Positions 15,607 to 23,344 of a stretch of DNA of 34,488 bases are shown piece by piece. The position numbers and the translations under genes were made by a program. The notes below the pieces were generated by a model. It worked only from the letters and a program-made list of their open reading frames with translations. It had not been told where the DNA came from and did no database searches. Each line of letters starts with the position of its first letter. Within the stretch, counting starts at the first letter, position 1. This DNA comes from Thermodesulfovibrionia bacterium (GTDB lineage: Bacteria > Nitrospirota > Thermodesulfovibrionia > UBA6902). Location: the NCBI GenBank assembly GCA_945786855.1, contig CALZGI010000095.1, positions 1 through 34,488 on the forward strand, read 5' to 3'.

Positions 15607-17225
15607 CAGGAAAGATAACAGGCATATCAGGCCCCACAGTGAGTGTGGACCTCAAGGGATTGAAGCTCTATGAGCGGGTGTATGTCGGTCATTCCATGCT
15701 TACCGGTGAGGTGGTCAGGCTTGAATCAGACAGGGCCGTCCTGCAAGTGTATGAGGAAACGCGGGGCCTCGCGTTGGGTGAATCGGTCAGGGGAACAGGA
15801 ACATCACTTTCGGTAACACTGGGGCCCGGTATGCTCTCCAAGATATTCGATGGTCTTCAGAGGCCTCTCGCGCACTTACGGGATATGTCGGGACCATTCA
15901 TCAGTCATACGGAAGAGCTGGATGCACTGGATACATCAGTCCCTTATGTATTTCATCCTATGAAAAAAAAGGGGGAGAATATCAGGCAGCATGATGTCAT
16001 CGGGTATATTGAAGAGGGATCTTTTCGGCATTTTATCTGCAGTGATTCAGAGGGCGCTCTTTCCCGGATCACAGACGGTGAGTTCACTCTCGATTTACCG
16101 GTAGCAGTTCTTGAAGAAAACAAGAATATATACGGGTATCATGAGTGGCCGGTCCGTGTACCAAGGCCCTTCAGAAAACAGTTTCCTCCCCTCGAACCGC
16201 TTGTGACAGGGCAGCGGTCCATTGATTTTCTCTTTACCCTTGCCAAGGGCGGGACCGCTGTATTCCCCGGAGGTTTCGGCACCGGGAAAACAATCCTCGA
16301 ACAATCGGTCGCCAAGTTTGCCGACGTCGATATTGTTGTATACGTCGGCTGCGGCGAGAGGGGAAATGAGATGGCGGAGATGATTGAGGAGTTTGAAAAG
16401 CTCAGAGACCCCTGGACACAACAGAAACTTATGGACCGGACAATCCTCTGTGTAAACACGTCAAATATGCCGGTGGCAGCAAGGGAGGCATCCATTTATA
16501 CCGCTGTGACCATGGCAGAGTATTTCAGAGACATGGGGTATCACGTCCTCTTTCTTGCTGACAGCATATCCAGATGGGCCGAGGCGTCGAGAGAAATATC
16601 AACGTCCCTCGAGGAAATGCCCGGAGAAGAAGGGTATCCAACCTATCTTGCCTCCCGCCTGTCCGGTTTTCTCGAACGGGCCGGAGTAGTAGAAACAATG
16701 AACGGAAAAACCGGTTCTCTCAGCATGCTCCTCGCCGTTTCTCCTCCCGGCGGAGATTTGACAGAGCCCGTTACCCAGTCATGCCTCAGGACATCGGGTG
16801 CATTCATCATGCTCGACACCTCCCTTGCCCATCGACGACACTTCCCCGCAGTAAACTGGTTCCAGAGCTACACATTATACGGGAAAGAACTTCTAGAGCA
16901 CTGCAAGGGGAATATATCTGCCGACTGGGAGAAGATACAGATAGAGTGCAGGGAAATCTTACAGAAAGAAGATTCAATCAGGGAGGTGGCCGAAATCGTG
17001 GGAGTAGAGGGACTGCAGGATGCGGACAGGCTTATAATGCACGCAGCAGAACGTATCAGGTCTGAGTTTCTCATTCAGAACGCCTATACAGAAGATGCCT
17101 TTTCCCCGCCTGATAAAACTCTCTCAACAATCAGACAGATCGTTGAATTTTACGGTACCGCCTTGGAAAAACTGAAACAGGGAATTTCTCTGGAAGACAT
17201 ATTTGCGGGAAAGGAGAAAGAATAA
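15603..17225 (+). CDS. ntpA: V/A-type ATP synthase catalytic subunit A
   Basis: This 540-aa protein is the catalytic ATPase subunit. Seen in order: a beta-barrel N-terminus (GKITGISGPTVSVDL), the family-specific insertion before the nucleotide fold, the Walker A GGFGTGKT with K229 and T230, the catalytic-glutamate region YVGCGERGNEM, Walker B HVLFLADSISRWAEA, and a C-terminal helical bundle. The P-loop has Thr in place of the common Ser and GGFG instead of GPFG. The length is on the short side for the family but no domain is missing. The C-terminus is followed by a large hairpin before subunit B. Confidence 0.97.
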   Translation: MTGKITGISGPTVSVDLKGLKLYERVYVGHSMLTGEVVRLESDRAVLQVYEETRGLALGESVRGTGTSLSVTLGPGMLSKIFDGLQRPLAHLRDMSGPFISHTEELDALDTSVPYVFHPMKKKGENIRQHDVIGYIEEGSFRHFICSDSEGALSRITDGEFTLDLPVAVLEENKNIYGYHEWPVRVPRPFRKQFPPLEPLVTGQRSIDFLFTLAKGGTAVFPGGFGTGKTILEQSVAKFADVDIVVYVGCGERGNEMAEMIEEFEKLRDPWTQQKLMDRTILCVNTSNMPVAAREASIYTAVTMAEYFRDMGYHVLFLADSISRWAEASREISTSLEEMPGEEGYPTYLASRLSGFLERAGVVETMNGKTGSLSMLLAVSPPGGDLTEPVTQSCLRTSGAFIMLDTSLAHRRHFPAVNWFQSYTLYGKELLEHCKGNISADWEKIQIECREILQKEDSIREVAEIVGVEGLQDADRLIMHAAERIRSEFLIQNAYTEDAFSPPDKTLSTIRQIVEFYGTALEKLKQGISLEDIFAGKEKE

Positions 17226-17229
17226 GGCT

Positions 17230-17292
17230 ATGGGCCAGAGGCGAGGGACAATGGGAGAAACATTCACCTATAGCCCCTCGCCTCTGGCCTAA
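17230..17292 (+). repeat. long hairpin (15-bp perfect inverted repeat) between subunits A and B
   Basis: GGCCAGAGGCGAGGG at 17233-17247 is the exact reverse complement of 17275-17289, with a 27-nt loop. One wobble pair and one further pair extend the stem outward. There is no T-run, so it is not a typical terminator. The G/C-rich stem and its position 3 nt after the ntpA stop resemble a dispersed REP- or MITE-like element. It could tune expression of ntpB relative to ntpA. Confidence 0.8.
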
Positions 17293-17308
17293 CGCCCCAT
17301 TATTGAAT

Positions 17309-18670
17309 ATGAGACTTTCAGAATTTGAATACAGAACCATATCGTCTCTCTCCGGGCCTTTGCTGTTCGTGCAAAAAGTGCTCAGTGCGAGAATCGGCGA
17401 GGTTGTGGTTGTCCATTCCCCTGACGGAAGAACACTCGACGCAGAAGTCCTTGAGATAAACGGCGACACCGCACTCATTGAAGTATACGGTGAAACTCAA
17501 GGGCTTGATATAGAACACACGTCAGTAGTTTTTACCGACTCCGTAAAGAGGGCCGCACTTTCTCCGAAAATCCTTGGAAGGGTTTTTAACGGCTCTTTCA
17601 AACCCATTGACGGTATGCCCATGTTCATCCCTGAGAAGTGGTCTCCAGTCACCGGCGCTCCGATGAACCCCTGCGCACGGGCACGTCCTGAAGAGTTTAT
17701 TGAAACCGGCATTTCAGTCATTGACGGCCTCAATACCCTTGTGAAGGGCCAAAAACTGCCCGTATTTTCATCTTCGGGATTACCCTCGAAAGAAGTTGTG
17801 GGGGCCATCCTGAAAAATACAAAGCTGGTGGCTGACATCGAGGGCAGTGGCGGGCAGCAAGCAGTATCCAATGAAAGGGGTTTTGTTATTGTATTTGCAG
17901 CACTGGGACTGACTTTCCATGAGTATTCTTTTTATATGAACGTAATTGAAGATATGAAGTCGGAATTTGTTTCTTTTATAAACATGGCTGATGAACCGGT
18001 CATGGAAAGACTGCTCGCTCCGAGATTTGCCTTGACCGTAGCTGAATATCTTGCATTTGACCGTGGCAAGGATGTGCTCGTCGTCATTACAGACATGACA
18101 AACTATTGTGATGCACTGCGGGAGATATCGACTGCAAGAGAAGAACTTCCGGGAAGGAGGGGCTATCCCGGATACATGTACTCCGACCTTGCCTCATTAT
18201 ATGAAAGGGCGGGACGCATCAAGGGAATACGCGGCTCAGTCACAATGCTTCCTGTGGTGACCATGCCTGAAGATGATATTACCCATCCTATTCCTGACCT
18301 GACGGGATATATAACTGAAGGCCAGATAGTCCTGAGCCGGGAGCTTCATCAGAAAGGCATTTTCCCGCCCGTCGATGTGCTCCCGAGCCTCTCACGGCTT
18401 ATGCAGAGAGGCATCGGGAAGGGACATACACGGCCTGACCACAGGCATACTTCAAATTTACTGTACAAGTATTACGCAAAAGGCAGAGACCTGAGAAAAC
18501 TCGAGGCGATAGTGGGACGGGAAGGTATGTCAGAATCTGACCGGTCAATGCTTGACCTTGCCGACATGTTCGAAAAAGAATTTGTTCATCAGGAATCAGA
18601 AAGAAGAAATATATTCGAAACACTTGATAGAGGGATAAATCTCTTGAAACGTTTCAAGCTTGAAAAATGA
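17309..18670 (+). CDS. ntpB: V/A-type ATP synthase regulatory subunit B
   Basis: This 453-aa protein is the non-catalytic partner of subunit A in the A3B3 head. It has the expected replaced P-loop region (GQKLPVFSSSGLPSKEVVG, with no Walker lysine signature), VIDGLNTLVKGQ, the Walker B-like VLVVITDMTNYCDALREIS and SLYERAGR, all typical of subunit B. I took the ATG at 17309; a TTG two codons earlier is possible. There is no Shine-Dalgarno before it, and the hairpin element ends 16 nt upstream. Confidence 0.96.
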   Translation: MRLSEFEYRTISSLSGPLLFVQKVLSARIGEVVVVHSPDGRTLDAEVLEINGDTALIEVYGETQGLDIEHTSVVFTDSVKRAALSPKILGRVFNGSFKPIDGMPMFIPEKWSPVTGAPMNPCARARPEEFIETGISVIDGLNTLVKGQKLPVFSSSGLPSKEVVGAILKNTKLVADIEGSGGQQAVSNERGFVIVFAALGLTFHEYSFYMNVIEDMKSEFVSFINMADEPVMERLLAPRFALTVAEYLAFDRGKDVLVVITDMTNYCDALREISTAREELPGRRGYPGYMYSDLASLYERAGRIKGIRGSVTMLPVVTMPEDDITHPIPDLTGYITEGQIVLSRELHQKGIFPPVDVLPSLSRLMQRGIGKGHTRPDHRHTSNLLYKYYAKGRDLRKLEAIVGREGMSESDRSMLDLADMFEKEFVHQESERRNIFETLDRGINLLKRFKLEK

Positions 18671-18761
18671 TTAAAAAAAGGAGGAAGGGGCAATACAAGT
18701 TGAATTCATGTGAATTATTCAGGCGATCTTCACTTTAACCCTGATCCCTTTTATAAAAGTT

Positions 18762-19379
18762 ATGCTCGTACATCCGACAAGAACAAACCTGCTGATGCTG
18801 AAGGACAAGTCAGCATCCGTCGTAAACAGTGTGAGCATACTCAAAGCACGGAGACAGGCGCTCATACAGGAGTTCCTGAATACAACACGTCCCTTTCTCA
18901 AGTCCAGAGAGACGATCAGGCAGTTTTATGGAAAGGCCCTTGATGAACTGGCTCTCAGCCTCGGACGGAGCGGGAAAAGCTCTGTGGAACCCATATCGCG
19001 CGTAGCACAACGTGATCTGAAGGTTGAGATTATAGAGCGCAGCATATGGGGTCTCAAATACAAAGATCTCATTGTGAACACGCCGCCGGAACGGGCCGCA
19101 GATGAAAGAGGCTATGATATAGGCTCGACCACCCACCACCTTGAGGAAAGCATCCATCTCTTCGAAAAAGTCCTCGAGTCAATGCTTGAACTTGCAGCCT
19201 TTGAGAGCAAGCTGAAAAAACTGAGCGATGAGATATTGAGGATCATGAGAAAGATCAGGGTCCTTGAAGAGAGGGTGACGCCTGAACTGAAGGAGCAGAT
19301 CAAGGGAATTTCCCAGTATATCGGCGAGCGGGAACGGGAGGCTTATTACCGGTTGAAGAAGTTTAAGGGGAGCTCATAG
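18762..19379 (+). CDS. ntpD: V/A-type ATP synthase subunit D (central stalk shaft)
   Basis: This 205-aa protein forms the long antiparallel coiled coil that rotates inside the head. The signature HPTRTNLLMLKDK at the N-terminus and the C-terminal helix (KLKKLSDEILRIMRKIRVLE) identify it. It is 92 bp after ntpB. A strong AAGGAGG at 18678-18684 is too far from this ATG to serve it directly, and the bases just upstream (TTTTATAAAAGTT) hold no Shine-Dalgarno, so the mode of initiation is unclear. It is the last gene of the ATP synthase operon. Confidence 0.93.
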   Translation: MLVHPTRTNLLMLKDKSASVVNSVSILKARRQALIQEFLNTTRPFLKSRETIRQFYGKALDELALSLGRSGKSSVEPISRVAQRDLKVEIIERSIWGLKYKDLIVNTPPERAADERGYDIGSTTHHLEESIHLFEKVLESMLELAAFESKLKKLSDEILRIMRKIRVLEERVTPELKEQIKGISQYIGEREREAYYRLKKFKGSS

Positions 19380-19455
19380 ATAGCACATTGAAAAAATATA
19401 GATGGCTGACCCTGCCGCATTCGCCCATTCCTTTCAATTCATAGTATGCTTCTCT

Positions 19456-19480
19456 ATCGAGGTTCAACCTCGATATTTTA
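19456..19480 (+). terminator. hairpin after the ATP synthase operon
   Basis: ATCGAGGTT (19456-19464) and AACCTCGAT (19466-19474) form a perfect inverted repeat around one base, followed by ATTTTA. It lies 77 bp after the ntpD stop and 94 bp before hypC, so it probably separates the ATPase and hyp transcription units. The T-run is short. Confidence 0.55.
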
Positions 19481-19567
19481 CATAATACTTTGGGAATCAT
19501 AGAGTTTATTTCCAAAGAACAGTACAATAGATAATTACCATACAATCAAGGGTGGAGGTCAGGTTTT

Positions 19568-19813
19568 ATGTGCGTTGGAGTCCCCATGCAGCTTGTCGAG
19601 ATAGATTATCCTTCCGGTGTTGCCGAAGCAAAGGGCGTGAAACGGGAGATTGGCCTTCAGCTTATGCCTGAAAACACACTCCAGATCGGTGATCATGTGA
19701 TCGTGCACGTCGGTTTTGCCATCGAAAAAGTGAACAAAGAGCTGGCTGATGAAATATGGCAGACCTTTGATGAAGTCCTCAAGATGATGGATGAGGAAGA
19801 AGACGGTGCATGA
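19568..19813 (+). CDS. hypC: HypC/HybG-family hydrogenase assembly chaperone
   Basis: This 81-aa protein carries Fe(CN)2CO precursor with HypD and delivers it to the hydrogenase large subunit. It begins MCVGVPMQLVEI, with the essential Cys2, and has the family's GDHVIVHVGFAIEKV block. GGAGG lies 9 nt before the ATG. It opens the hyp gene run CABED, and its end overlaps the start of hypA by 8 nt. Confidence 0.96.
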   Translation: MCVGVPMQLVEIDYPSGVAEAKGVKREIGLQLMPENTLQIGDHVIVHVGFAIEKVNKELADEIWQTFDEVLKMMDEEEDGA

Positions 19814-20156
19814 AGTCTCGATTGCCCTGGGCATGGTGGATGAACTATCCAGAATAGCCCGGGAGAACGACGCAGAAAAGATTACACTGGTCAGACTGAA
19901 AATCGGGAAAATGTCGGGAATCGTGACAGATTCATTAATATTTGCGTTTGATGCCATTAAACTTGAACATCCATTCTTATCTTCTGCAGAAATAATAGTG
20001 AATGAGATTCCCTTAATATACGAGTGCAATGATTGCGGCATTCAATTCGAAACAGATGATATTTATTTCCCCTCCTGTTCAAACTGCACCTCTTATAATT
20101 TAAAAATCATTTCCGGGGAAGAACAGCATATTGACCAGGTGGAAGTGGAAGTTTAA
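19806..20156 (+). CDS. hypA: HypA, nickel metallochaperone
   Basis: This 116-aa protein delivers Ni to the hydrogenase active site together with HypB. I set the start at GTG 19806, which gives MHEVSIALGMVDEL with the invariant His2 (Ni ligand) and Glu3; an upstream ATG at 19791 would add five residues and bury that His, so it is rejected. Zn is bound by two CxxC pairs, C74/C77 and C91/C94. The GTG lies inside the end of hypC after GAGGAAGAAG, which serves as its ribosome binding site. Confidence 0.95.
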   Translation: MHEVSIALGMVDELSRIARENDAEKITLVRLKIGKMSGIVTDSLIFAFDAIKLEHPFLSSAEIIVNEIPLIYECNDCGIQFETDDIYFPSCSNCTSYNLKIISGEEQHIDQVEVEV

Positions 20157-20176
20157 TTAAATATAAATTACACATT

Positions 20177-20270
20177 ACAAGCATCAAATAAAAAATAAAT
20201 TTCAATAATCAATATTCAAACAAAGCTTTTGTCATTGTAATTTGGAGCTTATTTGTTATTTGGAATTTGG
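20177..20270. repeat. AT-rich imperfect inverted repeat between hypA and hypB
   Basis: The left arm (20177-20218, with CAAATAAAAAATAAAT) pairs imperfectly with the right arm (20229-20270, with TTATTTGTTATTTGG). The CAAATAA...TTATTTG style matches intergenic elements I know as scattered copies in anaerobe and subsurface genomes. The copy looks decayed. Confidence 0.55.
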
Positions 20271-20309
20271 TAGTTGAGATTTAAATGATCTGTGTAAAAG
20301 GAGTAACTC

Positions 20310-21053
20310 ATGTGTGATACCTGCGGGTGCAGTGATACAAAGGGAACGAAACGGATTGATGTGAATCAGAGTCTGCTGAAATCAAATGATGAAGCTGCTG
20401 CCGGCAACAGGAGACAGTTTGATAAAAAGGGGATCTTTGTTATCAATCTCATAAGCTCCCCCGGTTCGGGGAAAACGACATTGCTCGAAAAAACTATCGA
20501 GGCAATGAGTGACAGGCTGAACATCGGGGTCCTTGAAGGAGACATTGAGACAGATCTGGATGCAGAGCGAATAAGAGCAAAAGGAGCTCCTGCCGTACAG
20601 CTCACAACAGGCGGCGCCTGCCATCTCGAGGCCCCGCTGATTCACAAAGGGTTCCATTCTCTTGAAAGCCAGTTAAACGGGAAAAAGCTCGACATTCTTT
20701 TTATAGAAAATGTGGGAAACCTGGTCTGCCCGTCATTTTTTGACCTTGGAGAACATAAAAGGGTAGTTCTCATTTCAATTCCCGAAGGGCATGACAAGCC
20801 GGTGAAATATCCGAAGGCAATCAAAACATCTCATGTTCTCATTATCACAAAAACTGACCTGGTGCCCCATTTTGACTTTGATATTGAGAAATCGAAGAAA
20901 GATGCCCTCGCCTTGAACCCTTCCCTGAAAATACTCGTCACATCAGCCAAAACGGGCGAGGGATTGGACGAGTGGTTCGGTTTTTTACAAGACTGTTTGC
21001 AAAACAAAACAGAAGAGAATGTATCCAATACAATCCTGAAGAATCTGAGTTAA
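20310..21053 (+). CDS. hypB: HypB, GTPase for nickel insertion
   Basis: This 247-aa SIMIBI-class GTPase drives Ni transfer from HypA to the large subunit. The N-terminus is MCDTCGC, the high-affinity Ni site CxxCGC. Then come the P-loop SSPGSGKTT (K55), the metal and switch region GDIETDLDAERI, the GGACHLEA block holding the Cys and His of the G-domain metal site, and ITKTDLVP for guanine. There is no histidine-rich stretch, so large-scale Ni storage is unlikely. AAGGAG lies 7 nt before the ATG. hypE follows after 5 nt. Confidence 0.97.
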   Translation: MCDTCGCSDTKGTKRIDVNQSLLKSNDEAAAGNRRQFDKKGIFVINLISSPGSGKTTLLEKTIEAMSDRLNIGVLEGDIETDLDAERIRAKGAPAVQLTTGGACHLEAPLIHKGFHSLESQLNGKKLDILFIENVGNLVCPSFFDLGEHKRVVLISIPEGHDKPVKYPKAIKTSHVLIITKTDLVPHFDFDIEKSKKDALALNPSLKILVTSAKTGEGLDEWFGFLQDCLQNKTEENVSNTILKNLS

Positions 21054-21058
21054 AGAGA

Positions 21059-22051
21059 ATGAGTAAAATCGAAATAGGCCATGGCAGCGGCGGTAAACTT
21101 ACGAGGGAGTTGATTGAAAAGACTTATCTCCGCTATTTCAGCGATGAAGAGTTGCGTCCCCTCGAAGACGCTGCCACGATCGATTTCAGCGGTACAAAAA
21201 TAGCCATAACAACCGACTCTTATGTGATCCGCCCCCTCTTCTTCCCCGGCGGGAACATCGGAAAACTTTCTGTATGCGGAACGGTAAATGACCTTGTTGT
21301 GAGCGGGGCTGTTCCGAGGTACCTTTCCCTCGGATTTATTCTGGAAGAAGGCTTCTCCATAGATAGTCTCGAACAGATTGTTCAGAGTATCAGTGAAACA
21401 GCCGCAAAGTCGGAAATCAAAGTGGTCACAGGCGATACAAAAGTGGTTGAAAAAGACAAATGCGACGGCCTGTATATAAACACAACCGGGATAGGAGAAA
21501 TTGCCAGGCCCATGAATATGGAGAGCATATCGGCCGGGGATGCCGTGATTGTTACCGGTACTCTCGGAGACCACGGGACAGCAGTCGCCCTTGCAAGAGA
21601 TGAATTTGATATCAAGGCTTCCGTCGAAAGCGATTGTGCCGCGCTTAATGAACTGCTCACTCCCCTCTTTAAAATTGCCGGGCTGAAATGGATGCGGGAC
21701 CCGACGCGGGGCGGCGTTGCCACCGTTCTGGTTGAATTATCTGAAACGAGCGGACTTGGAGTAGAGGTATACGAAGAGAGAGTGCCTGTTCGGGAAGATG
21801 TCCGGTTTATACAGGACATGCTCGGTTATGATCCCCTCTACCTCGCAAACGAAGGGAAAGCAGTTATCGTCACCTCCGATGAAAGCTCAAATACGATTCT
21901 CCAGATCCTGAGAAAGCACCCATTAGGAAAAGACGCATCTGTAATCGGCAAAGTCTCTTCAAAATATAAGGGTGTCAGATTAAAGACCAGAATTGGCGGT
22001 GAACGGATATTGGATATGCTCGAAGAGGATATGCTGCCAAGAATATGCTAA
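21059..22051 (+). CDS. hypE: HypE, carbamoyl-dehydrating enzyme for the CN ligand
   Basis: This 330-aa protein of the PurM/AIRS fold takes the carbamoyl group from HypF on its C-terminal cysteine and dehydrates it to thiocyanate. The start GHGSGGKLTRELIEK and the end PRIC with terminal Cys are family hallmarks; TTDSYVIRPLFFPGGNIGKL and RDPTRGGVA form the ATP site. The ATG at 21059 lies 5 nt after the hypB stop; the longer frame from 20972 overlaps hypB and has no homology. Confidence 0.97.
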   Translation: MSKIEIGHGSGGKLTRELIEKTYLRYFSDEELRPLEDAATIDFSGTKIAITTDSYVIRPLFFPGGNIGKLSVCGTVNDLVVSGAVPRYLSLGFILEEGFSIDSLEQIVQSISETAAKSEIKVVTGDTKVVEKDKCDGLYINTTGIGEIARPMNMESISAGDAVIVTGTLGDHGTAVALARDEFDIKASVESDCAALNELLTPLFKIAGLKWMRDPTRGGVATVLVELSETSGLGVEVYEERVPVREDVRFIQDMLGYDPLYLANEGKAVIVTSDESSNTILQILRKHPLGKDASVIGKVSSKYKGVRLKTRIGGERILDMLEEDMLPRIC

Positions 22052-22085
22052 ATAAACTAATAACGTATGTTAAATAATCTTTATT

Positions 22086-22188
22086 AAAAAATCTCCCCTA
22101 ACCCCTCTTTGCCAAAGAGGGGATTATGAAGTCCTCCTTTGGAATAGGGGCCTGCCTGTCCGGTAGGCAGGGATGGAGGGGGATTTTT
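22086..22188. repeat. mosaic inverted-repeat element covering the 5' edge of hypD
   Basis: Outer arms AAAAATCTCCCCT (22087-22099) and AGGGGGATTTTT (22177-22188) pair with one bulge. Inside are two clean hairpins: CCCCTCTTT/AAAGAGGGG (22102-22110 and 22114-22122, 3-nt loop) and CCTGCCT/AGGCAGG (22151-22157 and 22165-22171). This looks like a dispersed non-coding element with a second one inserted in it. Confidence 0.75.
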
Positions 22189-22212
22189 CAATGTAATATT
22201 GAATCATATAAA

Positions 22213-23253
22213 TTGAATAAAGCACAGGACATAATTAAACACATCGCTTCGCTGGTTCCGAAAGACCGGAAGATACGCATCATGAATGTGTGCGGTTCTC
22301 ATGAGCACACGATCGCTTTTTCGGGTATGAGAAGCGTACTGCCTGAAAACCTCGAAATTGTCCCCGGACCCGGATGCCCTGTCTGTGTCTGCCCGGAAAG
22401 CGATATTATCAATGCAATTACCCTGTCAAACAGGGATGATGTCATTCTGGTTACCTATGGTGACATGATGAGAGTTCCTTCAAAAGAAGGGTCCATCCGG
22501 GCACAGGGGAAGAACTACAGGATGATCACCTCCCCTCTTGAGGCTGTCAGCATCGCAAAAACACATCCCGACAAAAAGACCGTCTTCTTTTCAATAGGAT
22601 TTGAAACAACAACCGCACCGACGGCGGCAATTCTGGAGACAGGCATCCCCGACAATCTCTCCATACTCAGTTCCCATCGGTTAACGCCGACCATCATGGA
22701 AATACTTGTCAGGGATACAGAAGTGGGTGTGGACGGATTTATAGCACCCGGGCACGTTTCGGCAATCACAGGCTCAAAGGCATGGAACGTCTTCTCCGAA
22801 CAGTACGGGATACCGACTGTGGTTGCGGGGTTTGAAGCCGGCAATCTCCTGCTCGGCATATCGGAAATACTGAGACAGCTGAAAGAGGGAGCAATTGAAA
22901 CAGGGAATGTCTATGCCGGTGTTGTTAAGCCGGAGGGCAATGTGCAGGCCCGGGAAATCATTGATAAATTCTTCAGGGTATCAGATGTAAACTGGCGGGG
23001 GATTGGACACATACCGGAGTCCGGACTTGAGCTGAGAGATCGGCATGCAGATAAAAATGCGAGGGAAATCTTTGCACTAAAGGAAGTGAAAGAGGCAAAA
23101 ATACCCGGATGTATCTGCGGCACCATCGTCCTGGGCAAGGCATACCCCTCTGCATGTAAATTGTTCAAAAGAGTGTGCACCCCGAAAACCCCCAAAGGTC
23201 CCTGTATGGTTTCAATGGAAGGATCATGCAACATCTGGTATAAGGCGGGTTAA
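22213..23253 (+). CDS. hypD: HypD, Fe-S scaffold for Fe(CN)2CO assembly
   Basis: This protein of 346 aa is a thiol redox and [4Fe-4S] scaffold that assembles the Fe(CN)2CO unit with HypC. Motifs: IMNVCGSHEHT, PGPGCPVCVCP, GFETTTAP, and the C-terminal cysteine cluster (CICGTIVLGKAYPSACK, KGPCMVSMEGSC). The start is uncertain. The frame is open from ATG 22126, but that part encodes the repeat element; similarity begins at NKAQDIIKHIASL, so I chose TTG 22213, which has no clear Shine-Dalgarno. The length from there is close to the family norm. Confidence 0.93.
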   Translation: MNKAQDIIKHIASLVPKDRKIRIMNVCGSHEHTIAFSGMRSVLPENLEIVPGPGCPVCVCPESDIINAITLSNRDDVILVTYGDMMRVPSKEGSIRAQGKNYRMITSPLEAVSIAKTHPDKKTVFFSIGFETTTAPTAAILETGIPDNLSILSSHRLTPTIMEILVRDTEVGVDGFIAPGHVSAITGSKAWNVFSEQYGIPTVVAGFEAGNLLLGISEILRQLKEGAIETGNVYAGVVKPEGNVQAREIIDKFFRVSDVNWRGIGHIPESGLELRDRHADKNAREIFALKEVKEAKIPGCICGTIVLGKAYPSACKLFKRVCTPKTPKGPCMVSMEGSCNIWYKAG

Positions 23254-23344
23254 TGAGGTGCAGAACCGATTTATCATTTATAATTAATGCAGCTTAAATA
23301 TAAAATGTGGCCATATCAGGGCTGCTCGTAATAAACATCAAGAC

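Noticed and set aside
16574-17065. 163-aa arginine-rich plus-strand frame inside ntpA
   Set aside because: It is a shifted frame of the catalytic subunit gene, which is fully supported, and has no Shine-Dalgarno.
18710-18943. 77-aa frame starting at GTG 18710 behind a strong AAGGAGG
   Set aside because: It overlaps most of the first third of ntpD out of frame, has no recognisable content, and ntpD has clear family similarity there.
20972-21058. N-terminal extension of HypE inside hypB
   Set aside because: It is a different frame of hypB; HypE similarity starts at MSKIEIGHGSGGK.
22102-22122. Hairpin as Rho-independent terminator of hypE
   Set aside because: No T-run follows the stem, and it is part of the larger repeat element.
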